A stretch of DNA of 64,000 bases from Aspidapion aeneum (taxonomy: Eukaryota > Arthropoda > Insecta > Coleoptera > Brentidae), in contig OY755039.1 of assembly GCA_963576565.1 (NCBI GenBank), positions 69,382,886 to 69,446,885 on the forward strand. The letters are read 5' to 3'. A model generated the notes under the pieces. That model searched no databases and was not told the origin of the DNA. It was given only the letters and a program-made list of their open reading frames with translations. Shown one piece after another: positions 12,441 through 23,412 of this stretch (the first letter of the stretch is position 1; each line of letters begins with the position of its first letter). Position numbers and translations under genes: made by a program.

Positions 12441-12456
12441 CCCACTTCTGACACCA
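12441..12456 (-). other. Gypsy primer-binding site (tRNA-Leu type)
   Basis: On the minus strand TGGTGTCAGAAGTGGG lies 2 bases inside the 5' LTR. It is complementary to the CCA-tailed 3' end of an animal tRNA-Leu whose acceptor stem ends TTCTGACA. The tRNA assignment is from general knowledge of tRNA-Leu ends. Confidence 0.75.
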
Positions 12457-12458
12457 AT

Positions 12459-12840
12459 TGTTACGGGTTCACAACGACAATTTAAAACTCGCAATTGTTG
12501 AAAACGATACGTCAATTTATTTCGACAAATTATGTACAAAAACACGCACTTAAACTTGGTAATAATTCACTACTATAATCGGTCTATTAACTTACAGCAC
12601 GTTATCTGTGACTGACTCCTGGTGCGCGACCCCGGCCCTATATATAGGATCGTCCATCTCTCTCGAACTTTCCGGCAGCCTTCGACGTCCGGAAAGTTCC
12701 CGCACTACCGCGACTGCAAGCCACAGACAACGCAACTAAAACCTAGACTAAGAATACAACCTTAAGATAAATCGACCTAATACTACACTAAACCTAAATA
12801 AATTCCAATTATAAAATTTAAATAACTTGAATTTGTAACA
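12459..12840 (-). repeat. Gypsy 5' LTR
   Basis: This 382-bp LTR starts TGTTAC and ends GTAACA. It is the upstream LTR in element orientation, followed after two bases by the primer-binding site. It carries the promoter described separately. Confidence 0.95.
12610..12700 (-). promoter_or_regulatory. LTR promoter: TATA box, GAGA run and heat-shock-like sites
   Basis: Read on the minus strand, two heat-shock-like sites (GAActTTCcgGA centred near 12696 and GAAagTTCgaGAG near 12668) are followed by a GAGAGAGA run. A TATATATA box follows at 12639-12646. The order heat-shock site, GAGA site, TATA matches insect hsp promoters. The same block occurs in the 3' LTR at 8569-8629. Start site and inducibility are inferred. 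Confidence 0.6.
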
Positions 12841-12844
12841 ATAT

Positions 12845-13214
12845 TAATATTATAAAAATTATATAAAATATAAAAAAAAAGAAAAAATAATAATAGAAAT
12901 TAAATAAAAAAAAATAATAATAATAATATTAATAAAAAATATAAATATAATATGTATATGTATGTATGTGCATGTGTGTATATGTATGTATGTATGTGAT
13001 TGTATCTATGTATATGTGGGTGTATGTATGTATATGTATAATATAAAAGGAAAATAATAAAGCTTTTCCCCAATTAAACCACGACAACAAAAATACGAAG
13101 TGTCTTTCTAAGTAGTCATGAATACGTAAATTAGTTGAAAATTAGCATTCAACCAAAAAATATTTTTTGCTTTTTTAAAAATTAATTGTATATACCAAGG
13201 TTTAAACAGGAAAA
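12845..13214. repeat. AT-rich spacer with (ATGT)n microsatellite
   Basis: This is the spacer between the arms of the large inverted repeat, right of the Gypsy insertion. 12845-12950 is almost pure A/T. 12951-13045 is an imperfect ATGT/GTGT microsatellite. Confidence 0.7.
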
Positions 13215-14209
13215 GTTTTGTGTTCTGACACAATGCATGTTATCAATGCATTTTAATATACAACAACTCCAAACTAGAAAATAAGTTCCATCACTGTCTT
13301 AATTGTATCATACTATATACACTTGTCCCACTCTAAATTAAATCAGTAATGTACACTACTAGTTCCACTCTATTCAAGGTTGCCTTTTGCTTTAAACTTA
13401 AAGAATTTTAATTTGTTTTAATATTTCGGAACAATGAAAATCCAGAATAGTGACAACAATGCGGACTAATTTTGCCGCCGATAATATAACCTGTCTGATA
13501 AACAAAACAAAAGAAAATATAAATAATTAGCAGATTAATGTTGGGTTTCGTTTTTAATTTTGTGCCGTTTGTTTTCCTGATGTGCTTGAATTCTTGTTTT
13601 TTGTTGTTCCAATGTGCGATCTAGTCTGAAGGGTGAGTACGGAATTTTAAATATTTCAACAGTCCTTTTTAATTTTGTTTTAAATTTTAACATAGGTTTA
13701 TAATGTGTACCTTGTTGTTATTTTCTACATGGTATTATGGCTTGCTACAGGTTTTATTTATTATTATTGTTTTTATATGAACAGCTGATTGATCTCTTTG
13801 TGCGTATTTTATTGAGCCACCCATCAGTTACTATAGTGACAAAATTTTTTGAACCTTTGTATAAAAAATTTTATATATATTTAAAAAAAAAGAAGAAAAA
13901 TAAACCATAATTATTTCTTTATATAAATAAATAAAAAAATCAGTTACATATACATTAAAAGAGAAAAAAATATTTAGGAAAAAAATAATATATTGTTAAT
14001 AAGGTCATTTTAAATGTTATTTATTGGGAAAAGAATAATAATTTTTAATTGGTGATGTATTAATGTGCCGTATTTTGTATTATCTTACTAATGAGTTGTA
14101 ACCTTTTTAGTCTGATGAAGACAAAAACCATTGTCGAAACGTTACCGATGGATTAAAACGTATATTTACCAGAACAACAGTGTCCTTATTCCCACTTAAT
14201 TTACCTATA
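13215..14209 (-). repeat. right arm of ~1-kb inverted repeat
   Basis: This 995-bp segment is the near-perfect reverse complement of 7370-8366. The outer end reads ATTTACCTATA. Differences from the left arm are a handful of substitutions and small indels, so the pair is fairly young or kept similar by conversion. No protein-coding content is seen. Confidence 0.85.
14112..14162 (+). ncRNA. hammerhead-ribozyme-like core (right arm)
   Basis: CTGATGA is at 14112-14118, stem II GAC/GTC at 14120-14122 and 14133-14135, GAA at 14136-14138. Stem III ACGTT/AACGT is at 14139-14143 and 14157-14161, with A at 14162 as the residue before the predicted cut. Core nucleotides match the hammerhead consensus. 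Stem I pairing is not convincing. Confidence 0.42.
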
Positions 14210-15275
14210 GTTGCATTGCAAGGACGTGATAAGTTTACCAGTAAAAAGTATTTTATAAAAAAAAACTAAGTATTTGCATGTATCTCCAAGTATGTCATAC
14301 ATAGAACTCTATTGGTACCTAATTATTTAATTTAAAAAAAATTAAATTTTTATTCAAAAAAATTATATGTTATAATAATAATGAATTTTAGGTATTCTAT
14401 AAAGCATTACGACAGATTTAGGAATAAATTTTAAATTCAGCACCTTTTGAAAGCATTTACAAAAAGTTGGTCAAAGTAAAAAAAAAATGAACCGAACCGA
14501 ACACTGGTTTTTTTGGGAAAATTAAAGAATAACCAAACAAAATCACGAAAAACTAAATTTGAACTCTCTAGCAGTTTTAGAAAATACCTACAGCATAAAG
14601 GGAGGGGGCTAACCTTATAATTAACATATTTCCAAAAAAAAAATATTTTACGCTAGCAAGTATCAATGTCTATCTTTCGTCATCATTTGCCTGCAACTTC
14701 GTTACCCCATTTTTACGTTTTGTTTTTAAAAAGTCTGTTAGAAAAAGAGTATGACGTAATAACGGCATTAAAAACCTCGACTATTTCGTCATCTGTCACA
14801 ATTTATTTTTTTTGAAAAAAGCAATACAGATTTTGGACTAAATTTTTAAATCTGACCCACTTTTCATCAAGCTTGACGAAACATGGGACAAAGTAAAATT
14901 TCCTGTTCAAAACTCTGAGAAACCTGTTTTCTTGATAAAATTAAGAAAAAAACTACTACTGAATTAATTTAGTTTGTGGTGAGAGAGTTTTCTGTTTAAA
15001 TGTTTACTGCATAAAGAAATTAAATTTTAAAAATATTAATATTTATTTTAACCGGAAAACCGGTTTTTTTCCCATCAGTGAACCGGTTAGTATCAGATAT
15101 ATTTTTACTTCGGATATAACCGGTTTTTACACTTTATATCGAATAACCGTTAAAAAACCGGTTATTTAGCCAATTTATTAAATTCACGTAATTTAAATTT
15201 ATGGTCATAATTCTAAACCTAATAATACTATAAACTAAAAAAAAACAAAAAAAATAAATAAATAAAATTCAAATG
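14210..15275. other. non-coding, with CCGGTT-rich repeat remnant
   Basis: No gene is seen. 15045-15185 is dense in CCGGTT and AACCGG motifs and resembles 35645-35830, on the far side of the LINE/BEL nest. Two related segments near 14400 and 14830 (both with CAAAGTAAA) suggest an old ~430-bp duplication. Confidence 0.45.
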
Positions 15276-18200
15276 TCAAATGTAATAAATTTTATTCAAA
15301 CCGGACTCTACGGGAATGGTACCAATTATGGAAGCAACGTTACCTCTTTGCACTGCCAAACTGATTTTTTGAGTGATGAAGCTAAGAGTTTTCTTGTTAG
15401 GAATTTTTGAACTAATTTCCCTAACAAGCATCTTAGCTTCATCACCCCAAGGACCAAATGTTTCCACACTGAATGGACAAAAAGAAAATCCCGCAACAAG
15501 TTCCCGATATTTATTATTTTTTTGTATTATTACTTAATACAAGTTTTAGGAATATATGATGGAGTTACGGTGTCCCTACAAGTAGCATCCCAGAGCAAAG
15601 CCTTTTCTCTCTTCCAAGGAACCAGGGTCATGCCATCCGCTCTCTTTCCGTCATCTCGACACACTCCAGGTGGTTCTAAAATAGCTGGAAAACCTGCTGA
15701 AATAAGTGACCGTTTAATGATGTCGTTTATCATCCTGTGGCGAACCAAACGACCAGCACTTTTTGTGCAACTTAGTCCATGCAGACCATAAATATCAACT
15801 TGCTTGTTGCAAGTGCAGTCGTGGGGTTCACACACAGGTCGACCAAGTCTAAGCGATATCGATATACGGAAAGACGAGTCGTCTAGAAAATTCCCAAGAT
15901 TTGAAGAAGGCAATGCTCTGAGCCAAGCTGAGCTTTCTGGCTCTTGTAGGGCGAGAAGACGTGCCTTAGATGTTAATGAAGTGGAGTGGGCAATTAACTT
16001 GTCACAATAGAATTTGCATAATTTTTTATCAAAATCTTTTTGATTTTCTAAGGTCGAAGTATCTGAAAAATGTCCCAAATTTTTATAATAAGTTAAAGCT
16101 TTAGCATAGTCCAAATCTTCATTTGAGAAAATGGATGGAGGAAGAATAGAAGAAATTAAATTTTGAACATTCGAAGAGCAACCAAGAAAAGCTGAAAAAC
16201 AAAGTGGAGATAATTTTCTGATGCCTAAGCCGCCTAGATCAATAGATAAAGAGCATTGTGTCCGAGAAGTATCATCCAAAGTGCAGTTAAATATTGTTTC
16301 CAAACATTCTTTTAAAATTATATCAAATTTTTCTAAACTTTTTGGAGCATTCCAGCAAGGTGCGCAGCGAAGGAGATAAGTTAGCCTGGGAATAGCAAAT
16401 GAATTTTTTAAAAGGAAATATGCTATATGGGAATCAATACTTTTTAGTTTTGCATAAATTCTTTTGAAAAAACACATTTTGTTTTCCAGAAATTTTTCAA
16501 TTTCTTGAGCAAAAAAGGGGCAACCAAGAAGGGAAATATTTTGTATTTCTATTTTTGAAAATTTCTCAACAAATGGGTATTTTTGAAATATATCCTTTGA
16601 TAAATCTAAATAATTATCTGGATCCGAAACGACTGAAATTTCACATTTTTTAAAGTTTATATTTAGGCCAATTTCTGAGCAAGAACTGGCTAGAGTATTG
16701 AAATCTTCCAAAACAGTATCTGGATCTCCAGCAAGACAACCATCATCCAGATACCAGAGGTTGATTTTAGATTTTAGAGTTTCTATAATTGGTTGTATAG
16801 CTAAACAAAATAAAGCGGGACCCAATGGGTCACCTTGTTGTACACCTCTCTGTGATAAGAGAAGGTTATTTCCAAAATATAAAAAGGAGTTTTCGCTGTA
16901 GCATTGAAAAATAAATTTATAAAAATTTGGGATGTATTCTTTCACTCTTAATAAAATTTTTGATCGGTTTATCATATTGAATGCATTAAAAAAGTTTATT
17001 TTGAGTATACTTTTAGAGGTTAAATGTGGAAAAGAAACATAACGTCTAACTGCATGAGTGACAGCTTCACATCCACTTCTTGTGCCAAATCCAAGTTGGT
17101 TAGGACGAAAAATAGAACCTAAAATATCGTTTATTGAAAAACAAACTAATTTAGCAGTTAATCTTCTTAAAGATAGTCCAACTGCTATGGGACGTATCCC
17201 CCCGTCCTTTTTATTGAGTGCACATAGAGAAGCTCTAAAGAAAATGTTATATTTTTAGGTATGTTTCCTTCTAAAACAAATTTTATGAAATCTGAGAGAG
17301 AAACCAAGAGATCATTTGCAAAAATACCAATATTCTCAGAGATAAGGTCTTTTAAATGTTGAGGGCGTAGAGAATCGATGCCGCCCGCGGAGCCCGGTCT
17401 GAAAGAATAGACTGTTTTTCTAACATCTGAAACTGAAAAATTATGTGAATAACAATTGTTGCCTATATCTATGATACTATCAAAATTTTGTTTTACTTCA
17501 TGTTCGGGGTGTTTTTCTTGAACTTTCTTTAACGTGTCTGGATCTTTTGGGGCGAGTTTATCATCTGAAGAGATAAGTCGAATGGCACCTTTCAAATCCC
17601 CGTCAGAAATCTTCGATTTTATTTTTCGGGACAGTGAATTTTTGTGTTGGACTTCATTCTTCTTAGGATTTTTATCTATTTTCGGAAAATTTTCGAAATG
17701 ACATAAGAATTGTTGTAAGGGTAGTTTTTTTAATTTAATCCAGGTTGATAAATTTTCTTTAATGATAGTAAGGTATTTACTTTTATTTTTTTTGTTTTTA
17801 TCTGGAAGTCTTAGTACTCCGTATGGAAAAATAAGTAAATGGCACCATGCTTCATCTGAATTTTTGTTTATGCAATTTTTTAAAATAAAACCGAATTCTT
17901 CTGCTATGTTTGGTCGAGCGCCTTTGGGAATACGTTTTATAATTGGCACAGTTGATTAAAGTAAGTCCAATAATTTATTAAGGTCTAATATATTTAGCCG
18001 AAAAAGGTTTTCTTCACCCAAGGTTTTGTCTTTTTCTTGTTTTTCTGTTCTATGTTTTTTCGTAATATGCTGGTCTAGTCCTTTTTGTCCTTTGTAAAAG
18101 TTTTTACAAATATTGCATTGTATTTTAGTCAAATTTAATTTTGGAGAAGCTATCGAAACATCTTGAGATGACTGACTGAAGGATAGATAACTGTTTGTGA

Positions 18201-18750
18201 TTGAATTATTTAAAAAATCTTCGTTAATATTTTTATGAAAGTTTCGTATATGAATTTTTAGTTCTTGTTTGGTTTTAAATATATCTTCACATTTAAAACA
18301 CCAAAAAGTATCTTCGTCGCGGTCAGTTTCTATTGGAAAAATTAAATCAAAATGGCCTGCATCAAGACTCCCAGAAAAAAGTAAGTTAATCGATTGTATG
18401 TGTTCATTTCTACATATAATTTTTGGTGAATCACTAATTGATATATTCTTTGTCGTGTGTATTTTACTTGAGATAAAAATTTTAAATGTAATTTTGTATA
18501 TTTCGGAAAGTGCCAAGCATTCAAATGTTGTTTCGTAAGAACCGTTTTTAGCCATTTGTGTAATATATTTATCTTTCGAAATATCTTCGTCTTTAAAATT
18601 TTGAAAATCATTCCAATTTTTTGAAATAAATTCCACAGATTCATTTCGTAGTTTTTCATGAAAATTTTGGGTTTGATATAAAAAGTAACTCACAGCGCGA
18701 AATAAACAATTTCCATCTCCATCAATCAATATTCTTCTAAAAGTTTTCAT
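15276..18750 (-). pseudogene. non-LTR retrotransposon with OTU, zinc fingers, RT and restriction-like endonuclease
   Basis: The parts lie in order on the minus strand: OTU protease and two C2H2 fingers (18750-17956), a linker and RT fingers (17949-17185), the RT palm with QQGDPLGPALF and WYLDDG (about 17190-15530), then the endonuclease end (to 15276). The last part has a CCHC-like cluster (CTCNK, GLHGLSC), KRADG then LLWDATC, and the tail ETFGPWGDEAK and QRGNVASIIG typical of restriction-like-endonuclease LINEs. The variant RAD replaces the usual PD, so the nuclease may be impaired. Breaks are an in-frame TAA at 17956-17958, a 1-base loss near 17245, and stops or a shift in an A-rich run near 15500-15530. 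No poly(A) tail or target site is seen. The RT/RLE architecture places it near the R2/NeSL side of non-LTR elements; the clade is inferred. Confidence 0.85.
17956..18750 (-). CDS. OTU cysteine protease domain plus C2H2 zinc fingers (LINE N-terminus)
   Basis: This is the intact 264-residue opening of the broken element. Residues ~8-20 (LIDGDGNCLFRAV) contain the OTU catalytic Asp/Cys motif, and the matching His lies in AGHFDLIFP near residue 134. OTU domains are deubiquitinase-like cysteine proteases. Two C2H2 fingers follow, CFKCEDIF...HIRNFH and CNICKNFY...HITKKH. These probably contribute to nucleic-acid binding, as in R2-type elements. The frame stops at a TAA and continues in the same frame with the RT region, so the original was probably one polyprotein. 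The start ATG is at 18750. The role of a protease in such elements is unknown; Ulp1-type and other cysteine proteases are known in the NeSL and Dualen families. Confidence 0.85.
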   Translation of the reverse strand: MKTFRRILIDGDGNCLFRAVSYFLYQTQNFHEKLRNESVEFISKNWNDFQNFKDEDISKDKYITQMAKNGSYETTFECLALSEIYKITFKIFISSKIHTTKNISISDSPKIICRNEHIQSINLLFSGSLDAGHFDLIFPIETDRDEDTFWCFKCEDIFKTKQELKIHIRNFHKNINEDFLNNSITNSYLSFSQSSQDVSIASPKLNLTKIQCNICKNFYKGQKGLDQHITKKHRTEKQEKDKTLGEENLFRLNILDLNKLLDLL

Positions 18751-18962
18751 AAAATCATTTAAACATCAGCTTGACATCTTGCACCAAAATAGATTTTTTT
18801 TTAATTGTAAAAACTTTGATTAGAACTTCTAAATCGTTTGATTTCTCCTGTGTAATGTAGTTGGGTGTCTTCGGATCCACGTTGGTATGTTTTTGTATTA
18901 GATATTTATATATTTAATGTAGAAAGTTGTAAAAAATGTATAGATGAAATATTTTTGTTGTT

Positions 18963-19268
18963 TTGATTGACGTTCGAAAACTAATGACTTTGGAGGTTGA
19001 AAACCCTTTTCCGAGTGAACTGAAAATATATCTAGAACAACCTGTGCTGTCCAGGACACAGGACCCGATTCAGTTTTGGAATCAAAGTAAGACGCTAATG
19101 GCAGCTTTATCGGCTGTTTTCATTAAATATTTAACAGTAGTAGGTAGCTCTGTCTCCTTGGAAAGATTAGTTTCTACATTAAATAATATTCTGGATTATG
19201 ATAAAAGTCGGCTTACAGCAGAAAGAGTCTTTATGAACAGAGTTCCGAAATCTTACTGGGTAGATTAA
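18963..19268 (+). pseudogene. hAT transposase C-terminal dimerisation domain fragment
   Basis: About 100 residues match the end of hAT transposases: SELKIYLEQPVL, then a QFWNQSK segment in the position of the usual W-W motif, then SSVSLERLVST in the position of the SS-SERLFS signature, then SRLTAERVF. The catalytic core and BED finger are absent. A short A/T-rich tail follows. It sits between the OTU LINE and the Jockey fragment, in a block whose far sides are CCGGTT-rich; it may derive from the same hAT family. The 5' end is truncated. Confidence 0.75.
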
Positions 19269-19345
19269 GTTTTGTAAGTTTTTTCAATAAAAAAATAACA
19301 TTTTTGTGTTATTCACCAATATAAATTAATTATTCTGTTATTATT

Positions 19346-19711
19346 AAGAAAAATCGTATACTGGATCTTGTCCTATACAATGGATCTCAGTGTGATGTTT
19401 ACAGAGCTATCGACCTTATTAGCAATGAGGTTCCTCACCACCCTCCCCTCCTTGTTAATATACGATTCAAAAGAAATAATTCTCGGCCAAACAATAACAA
19501 AACTAATAAATCCCCCATCTATAATTTTAAAAAGGCAAATTTTAATGCTCTTTATCATGACCTATTACATACTGACTGGTCAGCGCTGTTTAATTTGACA
19601 GATATTAATATTGCGCGCACTGCTTTTTATGATTCACTTTATTCAACCATCAACAAATGGGTCCCCAAATATACTCCTAAAGCTAAAGTTAAATATCCAC
19701 CCTGGTACACC
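19346..19711 (+). pseudogene. Jockey-like LINE, 5' part (end of endonuclease and linker)
   Basis: One open frame encodes RILDLVLYN and the HHPPL motif of an AP-type endonuclease end, then the basic linker leading to YPPWYT. The element is 5'-truncated at about 19346. The frame is cut exactly at 19711 by BEL-A and resumes after the right copy of ACACC at 33613. Read without BEL-A and one target copy, the frame continues into the reverse transcriptase, so both parts belong to one LINE. Confidence 0.88.
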
Positions 19712-20187
19712 TGTTAGCTCCCGCTAAATTTCGCGGTTGTTTATATATATTTTTAAAAACACACAACTGTATGAAGGACAAAGCGCATTCTGCGTATTTG
19801 GACATGCGCACCAACAACCAGAGAGATCCTTGTCAATCGCCTAGAGAAAATGGCGTGTTAATTTCGTTCTCCAACTATTTCAAATTTCTACAACTGAAAG
19901 TGCTCGATTTTGGGGTACTGAAGCATAGAACTAGAAACTTCAGCCCTTCAGCTACGTGGTGACATCATTAGATCCAATCAGGGGCCCCTTGGAAGTGGAG
20001 AATTTGGCTGCAAAAGTGGTGAGTGCATTTGTCTCTGATTACCGTTGTGTGGCGCAAATAATTTTACCTATGGACGTTTGATTATTTCGTAATTTCATAT
20101 CAAAATATTTATGTTTGTCCGCGCTTTCATTAATTAACTTATATACAGTCCATTGCATTTATCGTTTTTCTTACTGCGGGCATAACA
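19712..20187 (+). repeat. BEL-A 5' LTR
   Basis: 476 bp, TGTTAGCTCC to GGGCATAACA. After four bases comes TGGTCCTGATCGAGCC at 20192, the likely primer-binding site; the same TGGTCCT core occurs at the matching position in BEL-B. I could not assign the tRNA. Confidence 0.92.
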
Positions 20188-20580
20188 TAAGTGGTCCTGA
20201 TCGAGCCGAATTATTTTTAAATAATAAATCCATACGACGGTATTAATAATTATTTGCAAGCCGAGGCGGCCTTGAATTTTTCGCATCGTATTTGAAACGT
20301 CGAGAGAGAAAGTCGGCGCAGTACCTGGTTTTGGTCCGCTGCTATGGTAACGGGTCTACTCCGCGTGGTATAATCAAAAGCGAGTAGGAATCAAAACAAA
20401 CAAAACAAACGTTCAGTGTGATAGGTGTGTACCATATCATTTCGATATTTAAAACAATTTTCATCAATTGCGATAAATTAGTGCATATTTTCGACAATTC
20501 GTCATTTTTCTATTTCAGAAGCATTAATTTAGCGTTAATTGTATATTTACCGACAATTTCGTCATTTCAAAGGTAAAATC
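20188..20580 (+). other. BEL-A leader
   Basis: Untranslated region between the 5' LTR and the Gag start, including the likely primer site at 20192. It contains no other recognisable element. Confidence 0.6.
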
Positions 20581-23001
20581 ATGTCTGTCAAAAAAGCCGC
20601 GCAAAAACGCAAGGGTTTTTTATCTGCGATCACCGAGTGTTATGTGTTGTCACAGACCGCGGAAAAGGATGAAAGAGCGAGAAACGAGTTTCAAGTGAGG
20701 TATGCCGATTTGGATGAAACCTTCGATAAATGCATGCTGGCACATAATGACGTCATTATGTTGATAGACGACTCGGACGATGAGGAGTTTAAAACACAGG
20801 ATGCGATCCTTTCAGAAGCTCGTAAATATTTTTATGCGTGTAAGGGGGTTTACTCTAAAATATTTCCGGTTGAGGCCCCATCCTTTTCGGGATCATATGT
20901 TCGACAAAACGAATCTGAAACTCTAAAACTCAAAGAGTTAGGTATTCCCATATTCCGAGGTGATAAAAAATTATGGTCAAGCTTTTTCGATCTTTTTAAT
21001 AACATTATAGATCAAAATCAAAGTCTAAGTAACGTTCGAAAACTTCAATATTTATTTTCATATCTCGAGGATGAGCCTTTAAAATTGATATCAGGGATTA
21101 GCTTATCTGATCAAAATTATAAAATTGCTTACGACAAATTAGTCAATAGATATCAAAACAAGCGAGACCTCGCAAATGATGCTTTAAGCTCAATTATGAA
21201 CTCCACCTTAAAAAACGAGTCAGCTAAAGAATTACGTAATTTAATTGACACCTTTTCTGAATCCCTAGAAATTTTAAAATCACTTAGCTTTGACGTTGAC
21301 AGTTGGGACTTTATTATTTTTTTCATTTTATTAGAAAAATTGGATATTCCAACGCGTTCAAATTTCGAAATGAGTCACGCCAATACTAATACCGAAATTC
21401 CCACTTTTCAGTCACTTTTTCAATTTCTAGAAAAAAGATGTAAAGTTTTGGAATCACTTCCTCAATCAACAGCACCCAAAAGGGTGCCTATCTATCAAAA
21501 ATCAAATTCTATGCAAAATCAGTCTGGGCAAAAGCCTACCTATCAAAATTCAAATTCTATGCGAAGTCAGTTTGGGCAAAAGCCTACCTATAAATCATCC
21601 AATTCGCCTTTTATAGGACTGGCTGGCACCTCAACTAATTCAAGTACGGGAATAAAATGTTTCCGGTGTAATCAAGGTCACGTGCTTTCAAAATGTCAAA
21701 CATTTTTTGATCTCTCACCTATCGATCGCCTATCTTTCGTCAAACAGAAAAAATTATGTCTAGCGTGTTTTCATCCCTTGCATGATGTAGATACGTGCAA
21801 ATCAAAATATTCATGCAGGACTTGCAATAGTAAAAGGCACCACACTTTAACTCATATCTTAGAAACTAATTAAGAGTCTGGAAGCCAAGATACTAGTCCT
21901 GTCATTCACACACCACCTGTCAATAATCTTCATGTGTCATTAAATGCCTCAGGACCTTCAGGTACCTTTCTTTTATGCACCGCCATAATAGATGTTATGG
22001 ACGGTTGCGGAAATTTTCAACCTGTAAGGGCACTGCTTGATTCTGGATCACAGACAGGATTCATCAGTGAAAAGTGTATTCAGCGTCTTAATCTTCCTAG
22101 GCGAAGTTACACCACTGAAATATTCGGATTAAATCAGATGTCTTCTTTTACTTCCACAGGGCTCGTTCAATGTCACATTAAGCCACAAGGACAAGTCACT
22201 CCTTTACTTAATTTCGAAGCAATTGTTGTTCCACAACTATGTTCCAATATGCCTACATTCTCTTTGAACGATAATCAGTGGAACACTTGGAAGACCTTAA
22301 ACTTGCCGACCCATCTTATTTCAAATCTAGACCTGTGGACCTGGTTATTGGTTGCGAGCTATTCGCACAGATATTCAAGGAGGGCAGGGTTCTTGGACAG
22401 GTAGGGCAGCCTTCAGCCCTTGAAACTATCTTTGGCTGGGTCGTCATGGGAAAGGTTGACGAAGTAGGTAGTCTTACGGAACGAACCAGTTGTTTTTTAA
22501 CGAGTCATTCACCTCCTTTAGAGGCCATTCTCCCTAGGTTCAAATCTTATCAAAGGAAGAAAAACAGGCAGAATCAATTTTTACTGCTAGTGTAGTACGG
22601 CAACCGAGCGGTAGATTCATGGTAGATCTTCCGTTTAAAGATAAAATAAACCCTGACCTAGGAAATACTTATCCGCAAGCTTATCGTAGATTTTTACTTC
22701 TAGAAAATAGATTAATCAAAAATCCTGATCTGTACACTGCCAATTCAAGTTTCGTGCAAGACTATATCGATTCTAATCATATGAGTTTAGTTTTATCTAG
22801 TCAACCAAAGGTCGACGTATCGTGTTTTTTAGCACATCATTGCGTACTAAAGCCGGAAAGCTTAAGTACAAAATTAAGGGTAGTCTGGGATTGTTCGGCA
22901 GTCACCCCAAAAAATATTAGTCTCAATGACACATTGTTATCTGGACCGAAACTTCAAAAGGATATTGCTTCTTTACTCCTTACGTTTCGTCTTAATCCTA
23001 T
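20581..23001 (+). pseudogene. BEL-A Gag, protease and RT start (broken)
   Basis: Translation probably starts at ATG 20581 (MSVKKAAQK). The Gag (DUF1759 type) has the PIFRGDKKLWSSFFDLF and YQNKRDLA blocks. It then has CCHC-like knuckles (CFRCNQGHVLSKC, CLACFHPLHDVDTC, CRTCNSKRHH). A TAA at 21871-21873 interrupts the frame, and the same frame continues into the aspartic protease with LLDSGSQTGF. Single-base shifts occur near 22300 and 22550. The RT start (PLPF-like VDLPFKDK, LRVVWDCSA) runs to 23001, where BEL-B is inserted. Protease and knuckle residues look intact. Confidence 0.9.
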
Positions 23002-23412
23002 TGTTGGTGCAAGCAAGGAATTTCCTAATTTTCATTTTCTTTTACTTTTCTGCGCGTTTAAAATAATTTAAATTTTCGCGCTCTAAAATATGCATATGGG
23101 TTTTCACGGCACCGCACACGTGGGAGGACAAGCAGCGCGGGATGAGTGCGCAAAGAACCACCGTCACAACAAGACACTACAAAAATCACGTTCCCGAAAA
23201 AGTGAATTTTGAGGTGAAAAACTGGACGTTTAGACGTTGACTGGAGCCGCAAGAGAGTCCGAGGTAGGTGCCTTTTCATATAAAATTCCATATGTATCGT
23301 AACTTTCCATTTTCAATCGTCAATACCGACAATTATTTTTAAATGTGCTTGTACAGCCAAACCGGCGACCTGTCGAAGGAAATTCCATTATTTTTCACCA
23401 CTTGCACGCACA
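23002..23412 (+). repeat. BEL-B 5' LTR
   Basis: 411 bp, TGTTGGTGCAAG to CACGCACA. TGGTCCTTCTCTCC follows at 23418 as a likely primer site. Confidence 0.95.

Larger units (their letters stand above)
8399..12840 (-). mobile_element. Ty3/Gypsy LTR retrotransposon, internally deleted, young
   Basis: The element has two LTRs, a tRNA-Leu-type primer site, a polypurine tract and a pol reading frame, all on the minus strand. It is flanked by ATAT on both sides (8395-8398, 12841-12844), a 4-bp target duplication typical of Gypsy elements that target alternating AT. The LTRs differ by one substitution and one 10-bp indel, so the insertion is recent. It sits in the spacer of the large inverted repeat. 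Most of gag, the protease and the start of the reverse transcriptase are missing through an in-frame deletion, so the copy is non-autonomous. The leader between the 5' LTR and the coding frame is an eight-unit 113-bp tandem array. Confidence 0.95.

Noticed and set aside
7370..14209. Reading the inverted arms as the long terminal repeats of a Polinton/Maverick
   Set aside because: The interior holds no polymerase, integrase or capsid genes of that class; it contains only a Gypsy insertion and AT-rich spacer.
19771..19962. 63-codon frame, repeated at 33119-33388
   Set aside because: Both are BEL-A LTR sequence; no evidence of translation.
23058..23291. Minus-strand frame of 77 codons, also at 29736-29969
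   Set aside because: Both copies are the BEL-B LTR read antisense; conservation is due to LTR identity, not coding.
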